From Fistularia commersonii (taxonomy: Eukaryota; Chordata; Actinopteri; Syngnathiformes; Fistulariidae): a stretch of DNA of 64,000 bases. The translations under genes and the position numbers were made by a program. The notes under the pieces were generated by a model that was not told the origin of the DNA, did not search any database, and saw only the letters and a program-made list of their open reading frames with translations. Within the stretch, counting starts at the first letter, position 1. Each line of letters starts with the position of its first letter. Where the stretch lies: NCBI GenBank assembly GCA_037954325.1, contig JBBMNZ010000001.1, positions 12,415,758-12,479,757 on the forward strand, read 5' to 3'. Shown piece by piece: positions 38,522-49,100 of the stretch.

Positions 38522-39465
38522 GTAAGCTTCGCCTGCTCTTCCCGGGAAGGGCTTTCAACGCTTCATTTTGGAGTTTAATTATAATTTTCTAAGTGTGATT
38601 CCACGCCGACATGGACAAGACTTCTATACGGACGATGCACGTCAATTCGCGCAGGACCCCCCCCGTGATAAACCCCCTTGGAGACCGATTTCACAGCTTA
38701 AAGTTGGCATTGTGGCCATCTTTGGAGGACCCCTATTTTGAAACCAGCTCCGTCGTTTTGTGTTCTAACAATGGCACGTATGAACGATTACAAACCCAGC
38801 GTTTCTTTATCGACCCGAAATGCAGCATCCCTGCAAACCAGCTCTCCTCGTCGGATTCCCCGAATCTGTATCGTCACGAATGAAGCGTCTGAAATCGGAC
38901 GCATCCTGTCGTCGGATGTTGTTTGTTTGTGTTTTGTAATCCCCTTTCACGCTATAACGCGCGTTCTCGTGTGCCATGTGAACAGAAAAGGCCCACCTCC
39001 TTTATATTAGCTCAGATTGTTTTGATTTTTGAAAGTAATAGACGTGTCTAAACCGAGTAGTCAGATACAACATATTGTTGGTATCCAATCCACGCTAGCT
39101 CACAAGACCTATATTTTAATCTCGATTCTGAATATGCTAACTTTGTTTTGAATGCACAGAGACAGATTTTCCACATTTTTGAAGGTAATACAAATTCCCT
39201 TTTGCAGTTTGTGGTCGATTGAAAATAATCAATCCGATCCGAATGGAATCAAAATTGCTTTTTGCATAGAACTGTGCGTAACATGGTTATATGCTTTTCA
39301 TTGCTTATTTGTTCTGCAGAAATGGGACTCCAAGGGACTCCTGTGCTGCTGCACAAATGTTGGTATACTTGCGACCCCTGTGCCGTTGGGTTTCAACTTC
39401 CCACCTTTGTTGTTTCAGGGCGTCCATAAGGTCCCTCCCTCCCAGAGGGAGTCGTTCAGGCCGCC

Positions 39466-42400
39466 ATGGAAGACAAACGCAAGAAGCGGAGTCCAAAAGT
39501 GTCTCTCCCTCAGCCCCCGCCTCCACCCATCAACCCGCGTAAACTCTCCGTCCTGCCGGCCAGTAAAAGTGCCACTTTCTCCCTGGGGTTGCCGCAGCCC
39601 CCCTCCCCGAAAAATAGGGGCAAGTACAAAAGGTCCATTGGAGCACCGGGACAAGCGAAAGAGGTTTTCACAGCCGTCGTAGCTGCACCAAAGACCACCA
39701 GGTGTCTGTCAGGTTCAGATTTTCTGTTTAACAGGACAAATTCTACCACATATTTAAGTATCATTGGATTCAAAGGCACTATTCTACTCTCACACCCTCC
39801 TTGTACACATCAGATTTTTTCTGGACGTAGACGAGGGGGGTGGCGCTGCTTTACCATTTATGATACATATTTATTTATCGATGTGAAATAGAGGATTTCT
39901 CATGATTGTTTTCTTCCTCTGCTTTATTTCCCCTCAAGGCCCCACAAGGAAAAGCAGAGGGCCCCCCAGCCGGCAGGGCCCAGTAAGGTGGTCCAGTCTT
40001 CCCCCCTGCAGCACTCATTTCTCACGGACGTATCAGACGTGCGAGAGATGGAGGGGGGGCTTTTAAACCTCCTAAATGACTTCCACTCGGGCAAACTGCA
40101 AGCTTTTGGTGAGACAACCGTGATTACATTATATTACATTACAGTCATTTGGCAGACGCCTTTATCCAAAGCGACTCACAAAAAGTGCAATTCAGTCACC
40201 GAAGATCCAAAGTACCAGTAGTCGGTAGTCAGAAGTCACCACTCTACCAAATAGCCATCTCAAAACTATATAGATACATACATTCATTTCTTTGTTTTGT
40301 TATTTTTTGGGGGGGGGGCTAAGTGCGATTAGTGGGGTAGTGCTTGATGAAGAAGTACGTTTTCAGCTCACGGCGGAAGATGGGCAGCGACCCCGCTGTT
40401 CTGACCTTTTCCGGGAGTTCGTTCCACCACTGAGGAGCCAAGACCGAGAAGAGCCGAGACCGGTTAGATCTGCAGCCAGGGGCTCGGAGTGATGGGGTGA
40501 ACAGTCGCCTTGAGGTGGCAGATCGGAGGGGAAGGGTAGGGACTTGTGGCTTGACCATATCCTGAAGATATGACTGGACTGTCTCATTCACTGCCCGGTA
40601 GGCGAGCACCAGGGTCTTGAACATGATGCGGGCGGCTACGGGGAGCCAGTGTAGGGACATAAAAAGGGGAGTTGTGTGGGAGAAATTGGGACGGTTGGAC
40701 ACCAGGCGGGCTGCCGTTTTCTGAATAAGCTCCAGAGGCCTGATGGTCACCGCTGGGGCACCGGCAAGGAGGGAGTTGCAGGAGTGCTGGGCTGGGCCGT
40801 CGGGGGAATACTCTCTTTCAAGCTAAAAATACAGGCGTTTTCCAAAGGAGCTCAGTTACACAGAGGGGATGAAAGAGCCAGATTTCTATTTTTGACTCAT
40901 CTGCTTCCATGACATTCTGACTTTGCCATAATGTCCCATTAATATACAACCCAGACACCATATAGCTGGTTTTTGACACCCCCCGCACCCCTCGGTTTTG
41001 CAGGTAAGGTGTGTTCCTTCGAGCAGCTGGAGCACGTACGGGAGATGCAGGAGAAGTTGGCCCGGCTTCACTTCAGCCTCGACAGCCACGTGGAGGAGCT
41101 TTCAGAGGACCAGAGGAAGTGTGCATCCGACCACAACCTGGAGCACCTCCTCTGCAACGTAAGCACGCACTCCTGCTGGTTTACATGTTGAGAAATATAA
41201 GAAAAGACCCCTCCCCGGCTGTGTCAGCGGCAGTTATCGTTTTCTGATACTTTTCTGGTTTTCACTATTGCCTCACATGTTTTCGTTTAATTTTGACATA
41301 GTTTCTGATCATTTTTCGCACATTTTTTGCCGATTTGACTGGCTTCATTCTATCTTTCCAGGGTTTTCGATAAAACTACTCATTTCACGTCAGATTTTTC
41401 CTCTAATCTGAAAAAATATTGTGAAAATACAACGCCCGGTATAACAATACTTTTACCATAATGTCTCCCAGATACCCAAAATCAATATATACGTTAAGCC
41501 TTTGCTGGCGCCTATGGCTTTCATGGATGCTCTGAGGGGAAAGGAACACTTGCCTACATGACTGTCCTGGTTGTCACATGCCTGGACACATCTAGATTTC
41601 TGCCAAGACAAGCGTTGTGTCCATATTTTTTTTGTGTAAAAAACAACAGAGCACAGTCTGTTTAAATATTGAATCATTATCCAGGATGAACAGATAGTCC
41701 AAGAACACATGGGGGTGTCTCTTGTTAGTCCATTCCATGCCCGAGGCCGGTGTGAAACTCCATGGAAATTGCGGTGCAGTATGTGAGAGAGGCAAGAACA
41801 AGCCCTCAGTTGATTACAAATCCCGGTGCCAAGAACATATGCTTGTTCTAACTGTGCTAGATGATACTGCTGTGGAGCAGATGGACTATAAAGTGCCTCC
41901 TTTGTGTGGATAAAGATGGAAAATTGCCGTCAGTCAATGGCCGTTTAATTCAAATAGTGACTGGCCGGGCGGAATCCTATGTAATATGATCTGATTTTGC
42001 AACGCGTTATTGGCTGTCACTCTCTGTTTCTTGTCATTTCTGTTTTTTATACACCCCTTGTGTCATTTAATCCCACAGCTGGAAGAGCTCAGCACTTCGA
42101 TGTATCCTTTTCAAATGTAATGATCTGATGTTTTTCTATGACAAAGGTTTTACCAAAGACTAGATGTTTGGGGTGTGTTTCAAATCAGCTGATGTTTGAG
42201 CTCTGTTTGAATGTAGTCTTACTGGATGTACTTCAGGAAAAAAAAAGGTACATGACATGACTCCAGTAGAATGTGAACTGTCAAAGGATGTCATGATGTT
42301 ATGAAGGTGTAGAATTTTGGTCGGCAACTTATAAACGGGCCTTATATTAACACCACAATTTCCATGCAACCAATTACCAGCTACTTAATGTCGTGGTGGG

Positions 42401-42581
42401 GTTGATGTGACAAGAACAAACACACAAATCACCAATCCGGAGCAGTTTCATAACTCAAACCAAAAAAAAAAAACACCTTTCAGTTAAGAATTCACTTTTG
42501 CACATCCTTAACGTGAGCATTTTCAGACAGAAGCTCCACTTGGCTGAAAACCAGGACCTTCCCAAGACATCTGGGCCTTGA
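39466..42581 (+). CDS. ccdc28b: CCDC28B coiled-coil protein, 212 aa
   Basis: Five coding exons: 39466-39701, 39939-40108, 41004-41158, 42079-42101, 42527-42581; 639 nt. The start context GCCGCCATGG is ideal. The N-terminus MEDKRKKRSPKVSL leads into a Pro/Ser-rich basic region. This is followed by the conserved core LQHSFLTDVSDVREMEGGLL, NLLNDFHSGKLQAFG, then CSFEQLEHVREMQEKLARLH, and the tail LEELSTSIQKLHLAEN. CCDC28B (MGC1203) is a pericentriolar protein, a second-site modifier of Bardet-Biedl syndrome that affects cilium length, and it also interacts with TORC2 (SIN1). Human CCDC28B is about 200 aa; CCDC28A is the alternative paralogue. The fourth exon is only 23 nt. Intron 2 holds an antisense L2-like LINE remnant. 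No clear poly(A) signal is seen before the hAT MITE at 42913. Confidence 0.93.
40125..40790 (-). mobile_element. 5'-truncated L2-like LINE in ccdc28b intron 2
   Basis: A continuous minus-strand frame of 143 residues (40319-40750) reads LELIQKTAARLVSNRPNFSH, TPLFMSLHWLPVAARIMFKT, LVLAYRAVNE, LPLRSATSRRLF, LFSVLAPQWWNELPEKVRT and FRRELKTYFF. This is the region downstream of the RT domain in L2/Rex1-type LINEs. The 3' end is TTTGGCAGACGCC plus an ACATT array at 40125-40150 (written on the plus strand). The frame is still open over its surviving length, which suggests a fairly recent insertion. Confidence 0.75.
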
Positions 42582-42912
42582 CAAAAGCGAGGTGTCGAGG
42601 ACGGTGACCGTGCACTCAGCCTCTCACACTCCTGCTGGTCCGGGTTGCCATGGCATCGATCCAGCTGCCTTAGTAACAGAATGGAAAGATCCACACGCGG
42701 TTGGGGGGGTTGGGGGGATTTTCCATTTTGTGAGTGAAGGTAAGGGAACACCCGGGAATGGGATGCCTAACAGCACAGCAATTCAAGGATTTCTAAGCCC
42801 TTATCATAAAGCCCTTATCGATAGCACAGAAAAGCTTTACTGAGCAGCTACGTTGCAGTAGAATACTTCATGTCAAATGTTGAAATGCGCAACTCCACTG
42901 CAGTCGCTAGCT

Positions 42913-43411
42913 TAGGGGTGGGCAAACGACGGCCTGCGGGCCACATCCGGCCCGTTGGTCTTTTTAATCGGGACGTCAAAGATTGGTTCAGAATTCATAC
43001 TTGATGTGAATGATTGAATGATCGGATCAATGAATGTGGGAGCTCAGACAGGAGATTATTTCATTTTTGGAGCTACTTGAGAATTTTCCTGAGCTGAATG
43101 ACACAGATTGGCTCTGTGATTTGGTGTGACTGGACATACTGACACACTTGAATGAGCTGATATTGAGTCTACAAGGGCAAAAAACAGTTTGTGCATGAAA
43201 TGCAAGCAAACTTCCAAACCAAGATGGTTTTATTTTCAAAGCAAATGTCAAACAATGTTCAGACAAATTTCAGATGAGTCTGATATGTACGGTTAACATA
43301 TGCGTTTTTGTTTTTATTTTTTATATATACCAAATCTTGTGGTGACCCGGCCCGTCTGTCAAATTTTAAAAGTCAATGTAGCCCCAGAGCCAAAAATTTT
43401 GCCCATCCCTG
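42913..43411. mobile_element. Non-autonomous hAT transposon (MITE), about 500 bp
   Basis: The left terminus is TAGGGGTGGGCAAAC, followed by GGCCTGCGGGCCACATCCGG. The right terminus is TTTTGCCCATCCCTG, whose reverse complement is CAGGGATGGGCAAAA. The flanking octamers CGCTAGCT (42905-42912) and CACTAGTT (43412-43419) agree at six of eight positions, as expected of an old 8-bp hAT target duplication. No transposase coding sequence is present. Confidence 0.75.
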
Positions 43412-43494
43412 CACTAGTTACATCACTCTGTAACAGCAAAGTGAACCTTGTTTGTTAATGACATTCAATAAGAGGTAACAAGCCACATACATAA

Positions 43495-43720
43495 ACAAAC
43501 AACCATTCACTCACTCACGCATTCAGGGTAATTTTTCCCAATGAACTTGCTGCATGACTTTGGACTGTAGGAGGAAACCAGAGAACCGGGATACAGAAAC
43601 CCACGCAGATATGGGGAGAACATGCAAACTCCGCACAGAAAGGTCCCCTTGTCGGAATCAAACCAGGGTCCTTTGTGCTGTGAGGCCGAAGCGCTAACCA
43701 CTGTGCCACCCTATATTGTT
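43495..43720 (-). repeat. SINE-like dispersed repeat
   Basis: The minus strand reads GGTGGCACAGTGGTTAGCGC, GGCCTCACAGCAC and GGTTTGATTCCGACAAGG as A and B boxes. The body includes TTTGCATGTTCTCCCC and CAGTCCAAAGTCATGCAGC. Same family as 44855. Confidence 0.7.
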
Positions 43721-44854
43721 TAATTTGATGTCAAATACTTTGCACACTTTTACAAACTTTCAAAAAATAAAGTTGCAAAAATTAATAATCTTTGACGACA
43801 AAACGGCGGTGGTTAACTTTTATACCTTTGCTAAGATTTTAACTGGAAAAATGGACTGTATTTGGAGGTAGTACTGTCAACAAATATGGAAAAAGTATAT
43901 TCGATCAAATGTTACGTAAGTTGGTTAGTTCTGAAGTTATCCAATAGTGTAATTCAGGGTACATTACAAATCCACCTGAGGGCCGGAGATAAACATTGCC
44001 TCAAGCACAACTCAAACCATTTGAAGAGCATCCTGCTACTGAAAGGCTGTAAAATGTAGCCCACTTTAACCAAACAGTTGAATTTCAAAAGGGCAGCTAC
44101 GTTAATTATTAAATGTCTTCTGGGTTGCGTTAACAAACTGTAATATTTCATTACAAGCTTGGCCATAACATGTTGTTGCAGTCATTTAAAGACACATTTG
44201 TTTAATGTTTACTGTTAATGTAACAGTGCACGTTACTGCTAATTTGCACTTGATTACTATTATTACATTGTTAATTTCATGACGCCGTGGGATTACGAGA
44301 AATGTCTTCTCGATTCGTCTGTATGTACATGCAGAGAAATTGACAAGACAGCTGACTTTGAACTTTTAAACTTCGAACTTTCAAATCCTGTCATTTGTCT
44401 TTGTAATATTTTCTACCGCTTGCCAATCCCACCTTTTCCCCAAGACATATTGATCATTCTAGATCAAGAGACTTTTTTTGTGTTACTGTGGATAATTTCT
44501 TACATTATTATGTTTTCTAAGTAAATTACCTGAAAGAAGCCTTCCAGGTATAGGGGTTCAGTCACAGTTGGCAAACAAATGGTGCAATGACATGTATATG
44601 TTAATGCATACAAAACTGGCAGACTCAGACTTAGTACTCAGTTACCGTGGCAACATTTCATACAACCTTTATCACAGAAAAGCAAGAAACAACAAATTTA
44701 ATTAACACAGAGCTGCTATTACAGATTTAATAGATGGTTTATATTTTGAGGTTAAACGATTTATAGCGATAGGAGTTTGGGCTTTTATGCTGAGTTTGCT
44801 TTGGTAACTGGTAGAATGGAGTCTGAGAGATCTTTGAATTACTGCGTTACATAC
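43721..44854. other. Intergenic, nothing recognised
   Basis: AT-rich sequence between two SINE-like copies. No gene or named repeat is visible, and no trace of genes that flank ccdc28b in other vertebrates. Confidence 0.4.
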
Positions 44855-45155
44855 AAATCCATCCATTCATCTTCTGCTCTTATCCTGCACTCAGGGTCGC
44901 AGCCTGTACTGGTCACTAGTCAATCGCAGGGCCAAATATATAGACGAACAAGCATTTACTCACTCATTCATTCGGGGGGATTTTCCCAATATTTCCAATT
45001 AACCTGCATGTTTTTGGACTGTGGGAGGAAACCGGAGAACCCGCAGACAGGGGGAGAACATGCAAATTCCGCACAGAAAGGTCGCCTTGTCGGAATTGAA
45101 CCAGGGTTCTTCTTGCTGTGAGGCTGAAGCGCTAATCACTGCACCGCCGTATGTA
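44855..45155 (-). repeat. SINE-like dispersed repeat, near full length
   Basis: The minus strand begins GGCGGTGCAGTGATTAGCGC and has CTGGTTCAATTCCGAC as B box, TGTGCGGAATTTGCATGTTC, CATGCAGGTTAATTGG, GACTAGTGACCAGTACAGGC and an end with GAATGGATGGA. This is the most complete copy of the family in the window and defines its orientation. Confidence 0.7.
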
Positions 45156-45372
45156 CAAATACTCATTTAAATCACATTTTGTTGGTGTTGTACTTGGAAT
45201 TAAAAGTTTGAATGTTTTCAGCCTCTAGTATGTCCTGTAAAATAATCCTCCTCTTGCTTGGAAGTACAAATATGTAACGGCTGTTGTTACCCTCAGAGCA
45301 CTGTGCCCGAATCCCCTTGACACCGACATCAGACAGAGGCACATGCAACTTTGTTTTACAGAAATAAAACGC

Positions 45373-46197
45373 TTTATTTATATCACTTTTTTCGCTCTTG
45401 TTCACAAACAAGTTCAATATAATTTAGCAATGTATGACTTAAAAGGCTACTCGATAACTGGCACTACAATGAATAATCCATCTGTGCCTTTTCGCGCAAA
45501 CAAAGGATTAAAAATGATTTGTTTTACTTTGTTTTTCCAACAATGGTTATCAGTACTTGTATACAGATATAGTATCTTCTGAAGCAAAAAGTCTGATCCT
45601 GTCATTACAGTTTGGTCATGCAAAAACAGTAGAAACCAGCCCATAATAAACAGGATATTTGTACAAACACAACAGATAATGCATACAATTACAGTTTAAG
45701 CTAATACTGTGCAAATACAAGTTTGTACAAAAGTATTTTGTACTATTTTCATTAATCTCAATTCACAAATATGAAAAACTACATGGAACATTTTCAAAAT
45801 AGCACATCACATTTGGTGAAACCCCAAAATAAACATCTTTCTGATCCTGGTCTTCATTCTTTTTTTTTTTACACATTTCTATTTTACATTCTGCAAAAGT
45901 GTCTGATTTGTATACAGTACAAGTCTAGACTGTGGAAAAAAAAGAAAAGCAATGACAATCATATGATGGAAAACTCATTACTTCCATCATGATAATGAGC
46001 TACCTTTTCAAAGTGCAAATAAAGCAGGTTGAGTGTGTTTAAGACCTGATGTCATTTGTTACATGATGCATTTGTCTCCCTTTGTGTACCAGAGAACAAA
46101 TCACTGAGATAAGAAAATGAAGTCCTGATCTTTGAAAATTTTGTCTTGATGGGCAGAAATGTTCAGGCACAATAGGAAATGACAAACATTCCTGTCT
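45373..46197 (-). other. togaram1: togaram1 3' UTR (proposed)
   Basis: AT-rich non-coding sequence downstream of the togaram1 stop. AATAAA on the minus strand (complement of 45373-45378) is a candidate poly(A) signal. No competing gene is visible. Confidence 0.4.
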
Positions 46198-49100
46198 TCA
46201 AGTATGGTCAGTGTTGCATGTCAGTTCTTCTTTTCCAACATTTGTTTGGATTCTACTTTTTGGGAGAAAAAGTACCTCATTTAAACATTTTTGGACGTGG
46301 ACAGGCTGAGAGGCAGCGCACTCCGTCAGGCTGGGCCCCATCTGGGCATAGAGGGCTTGGCACAGTTTGGTGGTAGCTCCTCGCACACTTCCACCACGGC
46401 CGTGGATGGTGCCACTATGTGTGGTTGTGCCCAGGAGGTGCCACAGTAAAGGCAACACTTTCTGTTCAATCATCTGGGGCTTGCGAGGGTAAAGCTCTGT
46501 CACGAGATCTAGGCATATTAAATGAGAGCAAGACGAGGTCAGAAGAGAAAAACGAATCATGTTGAAGCCAAAATTGCATCAGCGAGAATCTCTTTCTGAG
46601 TATCGCACCTGCTACTTTTTCAATAAGATCCACCTTTGCTTTGCCGCTTAGGAACTGAGCCTTTGTGCACAGAGGCTGGAGAAGGAGTATGTTATCTTTA
46701 GGGAAGTGAAAATGACAGAGAAATGAAATGTAAACAAATTTGACAGAAATATTACTTTAATCACAGTGTCAATCAAAACTTTTGGAATCTTAAAATTTGT
46801 ACCAAGATTCAAGATAAGTGCGTTGATTGCTCCAACAGCAGCAGAGTAAACAGCGTTGTTCTTAGAGTTGAGGTGATTGTCAACAATCGCTGGGACAAGT
46901 ATGTTGACCACTTGAGACAAGTTGTCCTTCATCAACTGGATAATTTTCTGGAGAGACTCAAGGGCATGCAGGTTGACCTTGCTATTGGATTCCTGCAGTC
47001 TAGCTTTGAAAGCATCAAACACCTGATGAATGAAACAGACTTGTGTGATGAAATTCAAACCCATTATGATAAACATAGAAAAATATATTGAAGAGATTAG
47101 GCAAACAAAACACTAACTGGGAAGATACTGTTGATGACCATGTAGGGGTTATGCTGGCAGTCAGAAACTAGCTGGTCGATTCCCTTAATCCTCTCTCTGA
47201 AGTCCTTTGAACCTAACAGATCTGAGATTTGCTTAATGTATTCAGTCTTGTCTGCGATACTCTGAGTCTGAGACCTATAGCTGTTGTGACTGTTTGAATC
47301 TCTGCAAGGAAACACACGACACAAGAAAAGACTTGTTTCTTTTTGTCCCCAAAACTCAGCAGTTCTGAAATCTTTGGCTAAGAGCTTGCCAGTCAGACGC
47401 ACCTGTTGGTCTGGTTGAGGGTCTCTCTGTTGAGTGAGGATGATATGACCGTACCGCTGCCTGGGAGGGAACGCCTGCCACTCGCTGTTTGGTTATCTTG
47501 GGACATCTCAGCCAGACCCTGAAAACAAGGAATAACGGATCAGTGTGCGGTGTAATTTAAAAAAACAAGCAAACCCTGTGTTGTTGCACCGAAGTACAGT
47601 ACCTTTGTCTTCAGACATAGAACAGTAGCTCTGACACTGGGCGCATCTTCAATGGAGCTACATCTTTCCAGGATTTTTTCAAAATCTGGATGGTATGACA
47701 GGGAGAGCAGCATTCGACGCCCATAGTACCTTTGTGAGAAAAAGTAAGCCAGCTGAATACCATCTATCAGCAGTGTAGGAAAAATACTGCTCAGAAAGAA
47801 AGCTGATTTCTACAGGATGTGTAAGCCACACACATCTAAACAGTAGAAATAAAGTAACATATCCTGCAAAACTCAAGTTGGAGCTGATATGAACCACCAG
47901 TAGCTTAAGGTGGAGAAAACAAAGCAAGTGCACTTTCGCTGTATGAACATTGTTAGTGCAGGAAAAAGGCAACAAATAAAACAAACCAAGAAATAAAACC
48001 ACTTAAGATCTGTGATAAAAACATAGCAAACTAAGGGAAAGGGGTGGCATGGCAGAGGAGGTAGGGCAATCATCTTTGGAACCAAACATTCCTGGTTCGA
48101 TTCCTGACTCCTCCTAGGTGTTTTCGAAGTGTTGTTAGCAAGACACTGCTGCCCTGGCGCTGGTTGATGGCAGCCTACTGCTCATGGCTCATCCATGATG
48201 GGTTAATTGCAGAGAACAAATTTCCCCACAAGGATTAATAAAGGATAAATTATTATTACAAAAGACCATGAAGTCTGTTAATACAAAGTGCTCTTCTGAA
48301 ACACTGGTGGGATTTGAAGCTATGTTGCACCTAGAAAATGGCACACGAGGTTTGGAAGCCTGGATTAAGTAGAGAAACATGACTACAGGTCATTTGTAAA
48401 AACCTGATTTGAGAATCCTACACACCTTGTGTCCTGTGATGAGTCCTGTGCCAGTTTGGTGACTGCAGACAAAATTCGGTCCGTAAGATCTTTACTTCCA
48501 GAAAGCAGACGAGCAGCGCCCACTTTCTCCACCAAAGTTACCAGGTGCTGGGCTGTGCACTTCCTTACCACTGCATTGAGGTGGCTAACAGAGAGGATCC
48601 AAACAAATTCAGCATTAAAAGATTCCATTGGCTCAAGAGATGGTACACAGCATTAACAAATGATTGTACAAGCTGCTGCCCTTTAAAGTGTTTGCATGTG
48701 CTCAGTTCATACTGACCTGAGTCCCCCTGAGAGAAGAGCGTTAATGCTACGAGGGCGAGAGCAGTGCTGAACCATGCAATCTAATGCTGCATCAACATCC
48801 TGCCTGATGAAAGCGTTACTCTCCCCTGCCTTCTGCAACAAGGCTTTGACTGTCCCCTCCAGCTCCTGGTCCATTCCCTTCTGCAGGGACTTGTACAAAT
48901 CGCCTAGTGTGCACACTGCAACCCTGGACACACCTGACCGCAGGTTCTTTACCTGAGTAACAAGGACATTAATTATGCAACTGTCTAGTGTCATATAACA
49001 CAACATTCAGTTAAGGCCAGTAGAATCTGGCAAATAAAACTGATCTGCAGTAATCCCTATCAATATGTGCACCAGAAGAAATGCTGTTCGAGTTCAGTAA

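Noticed and set aside
38611..38883. 90-codon open frame before ccdc28b
   Set aside because: It lies in the first intron, shares no similarity with known proteins, and a competing overlapping frame of equal length exists.
39152..39682. 176-codon open frame overlapping ccdc28b exon 1
   Set aside because: It is out of frame with the conserved ccdc28b product and starts inside the intron upstream.
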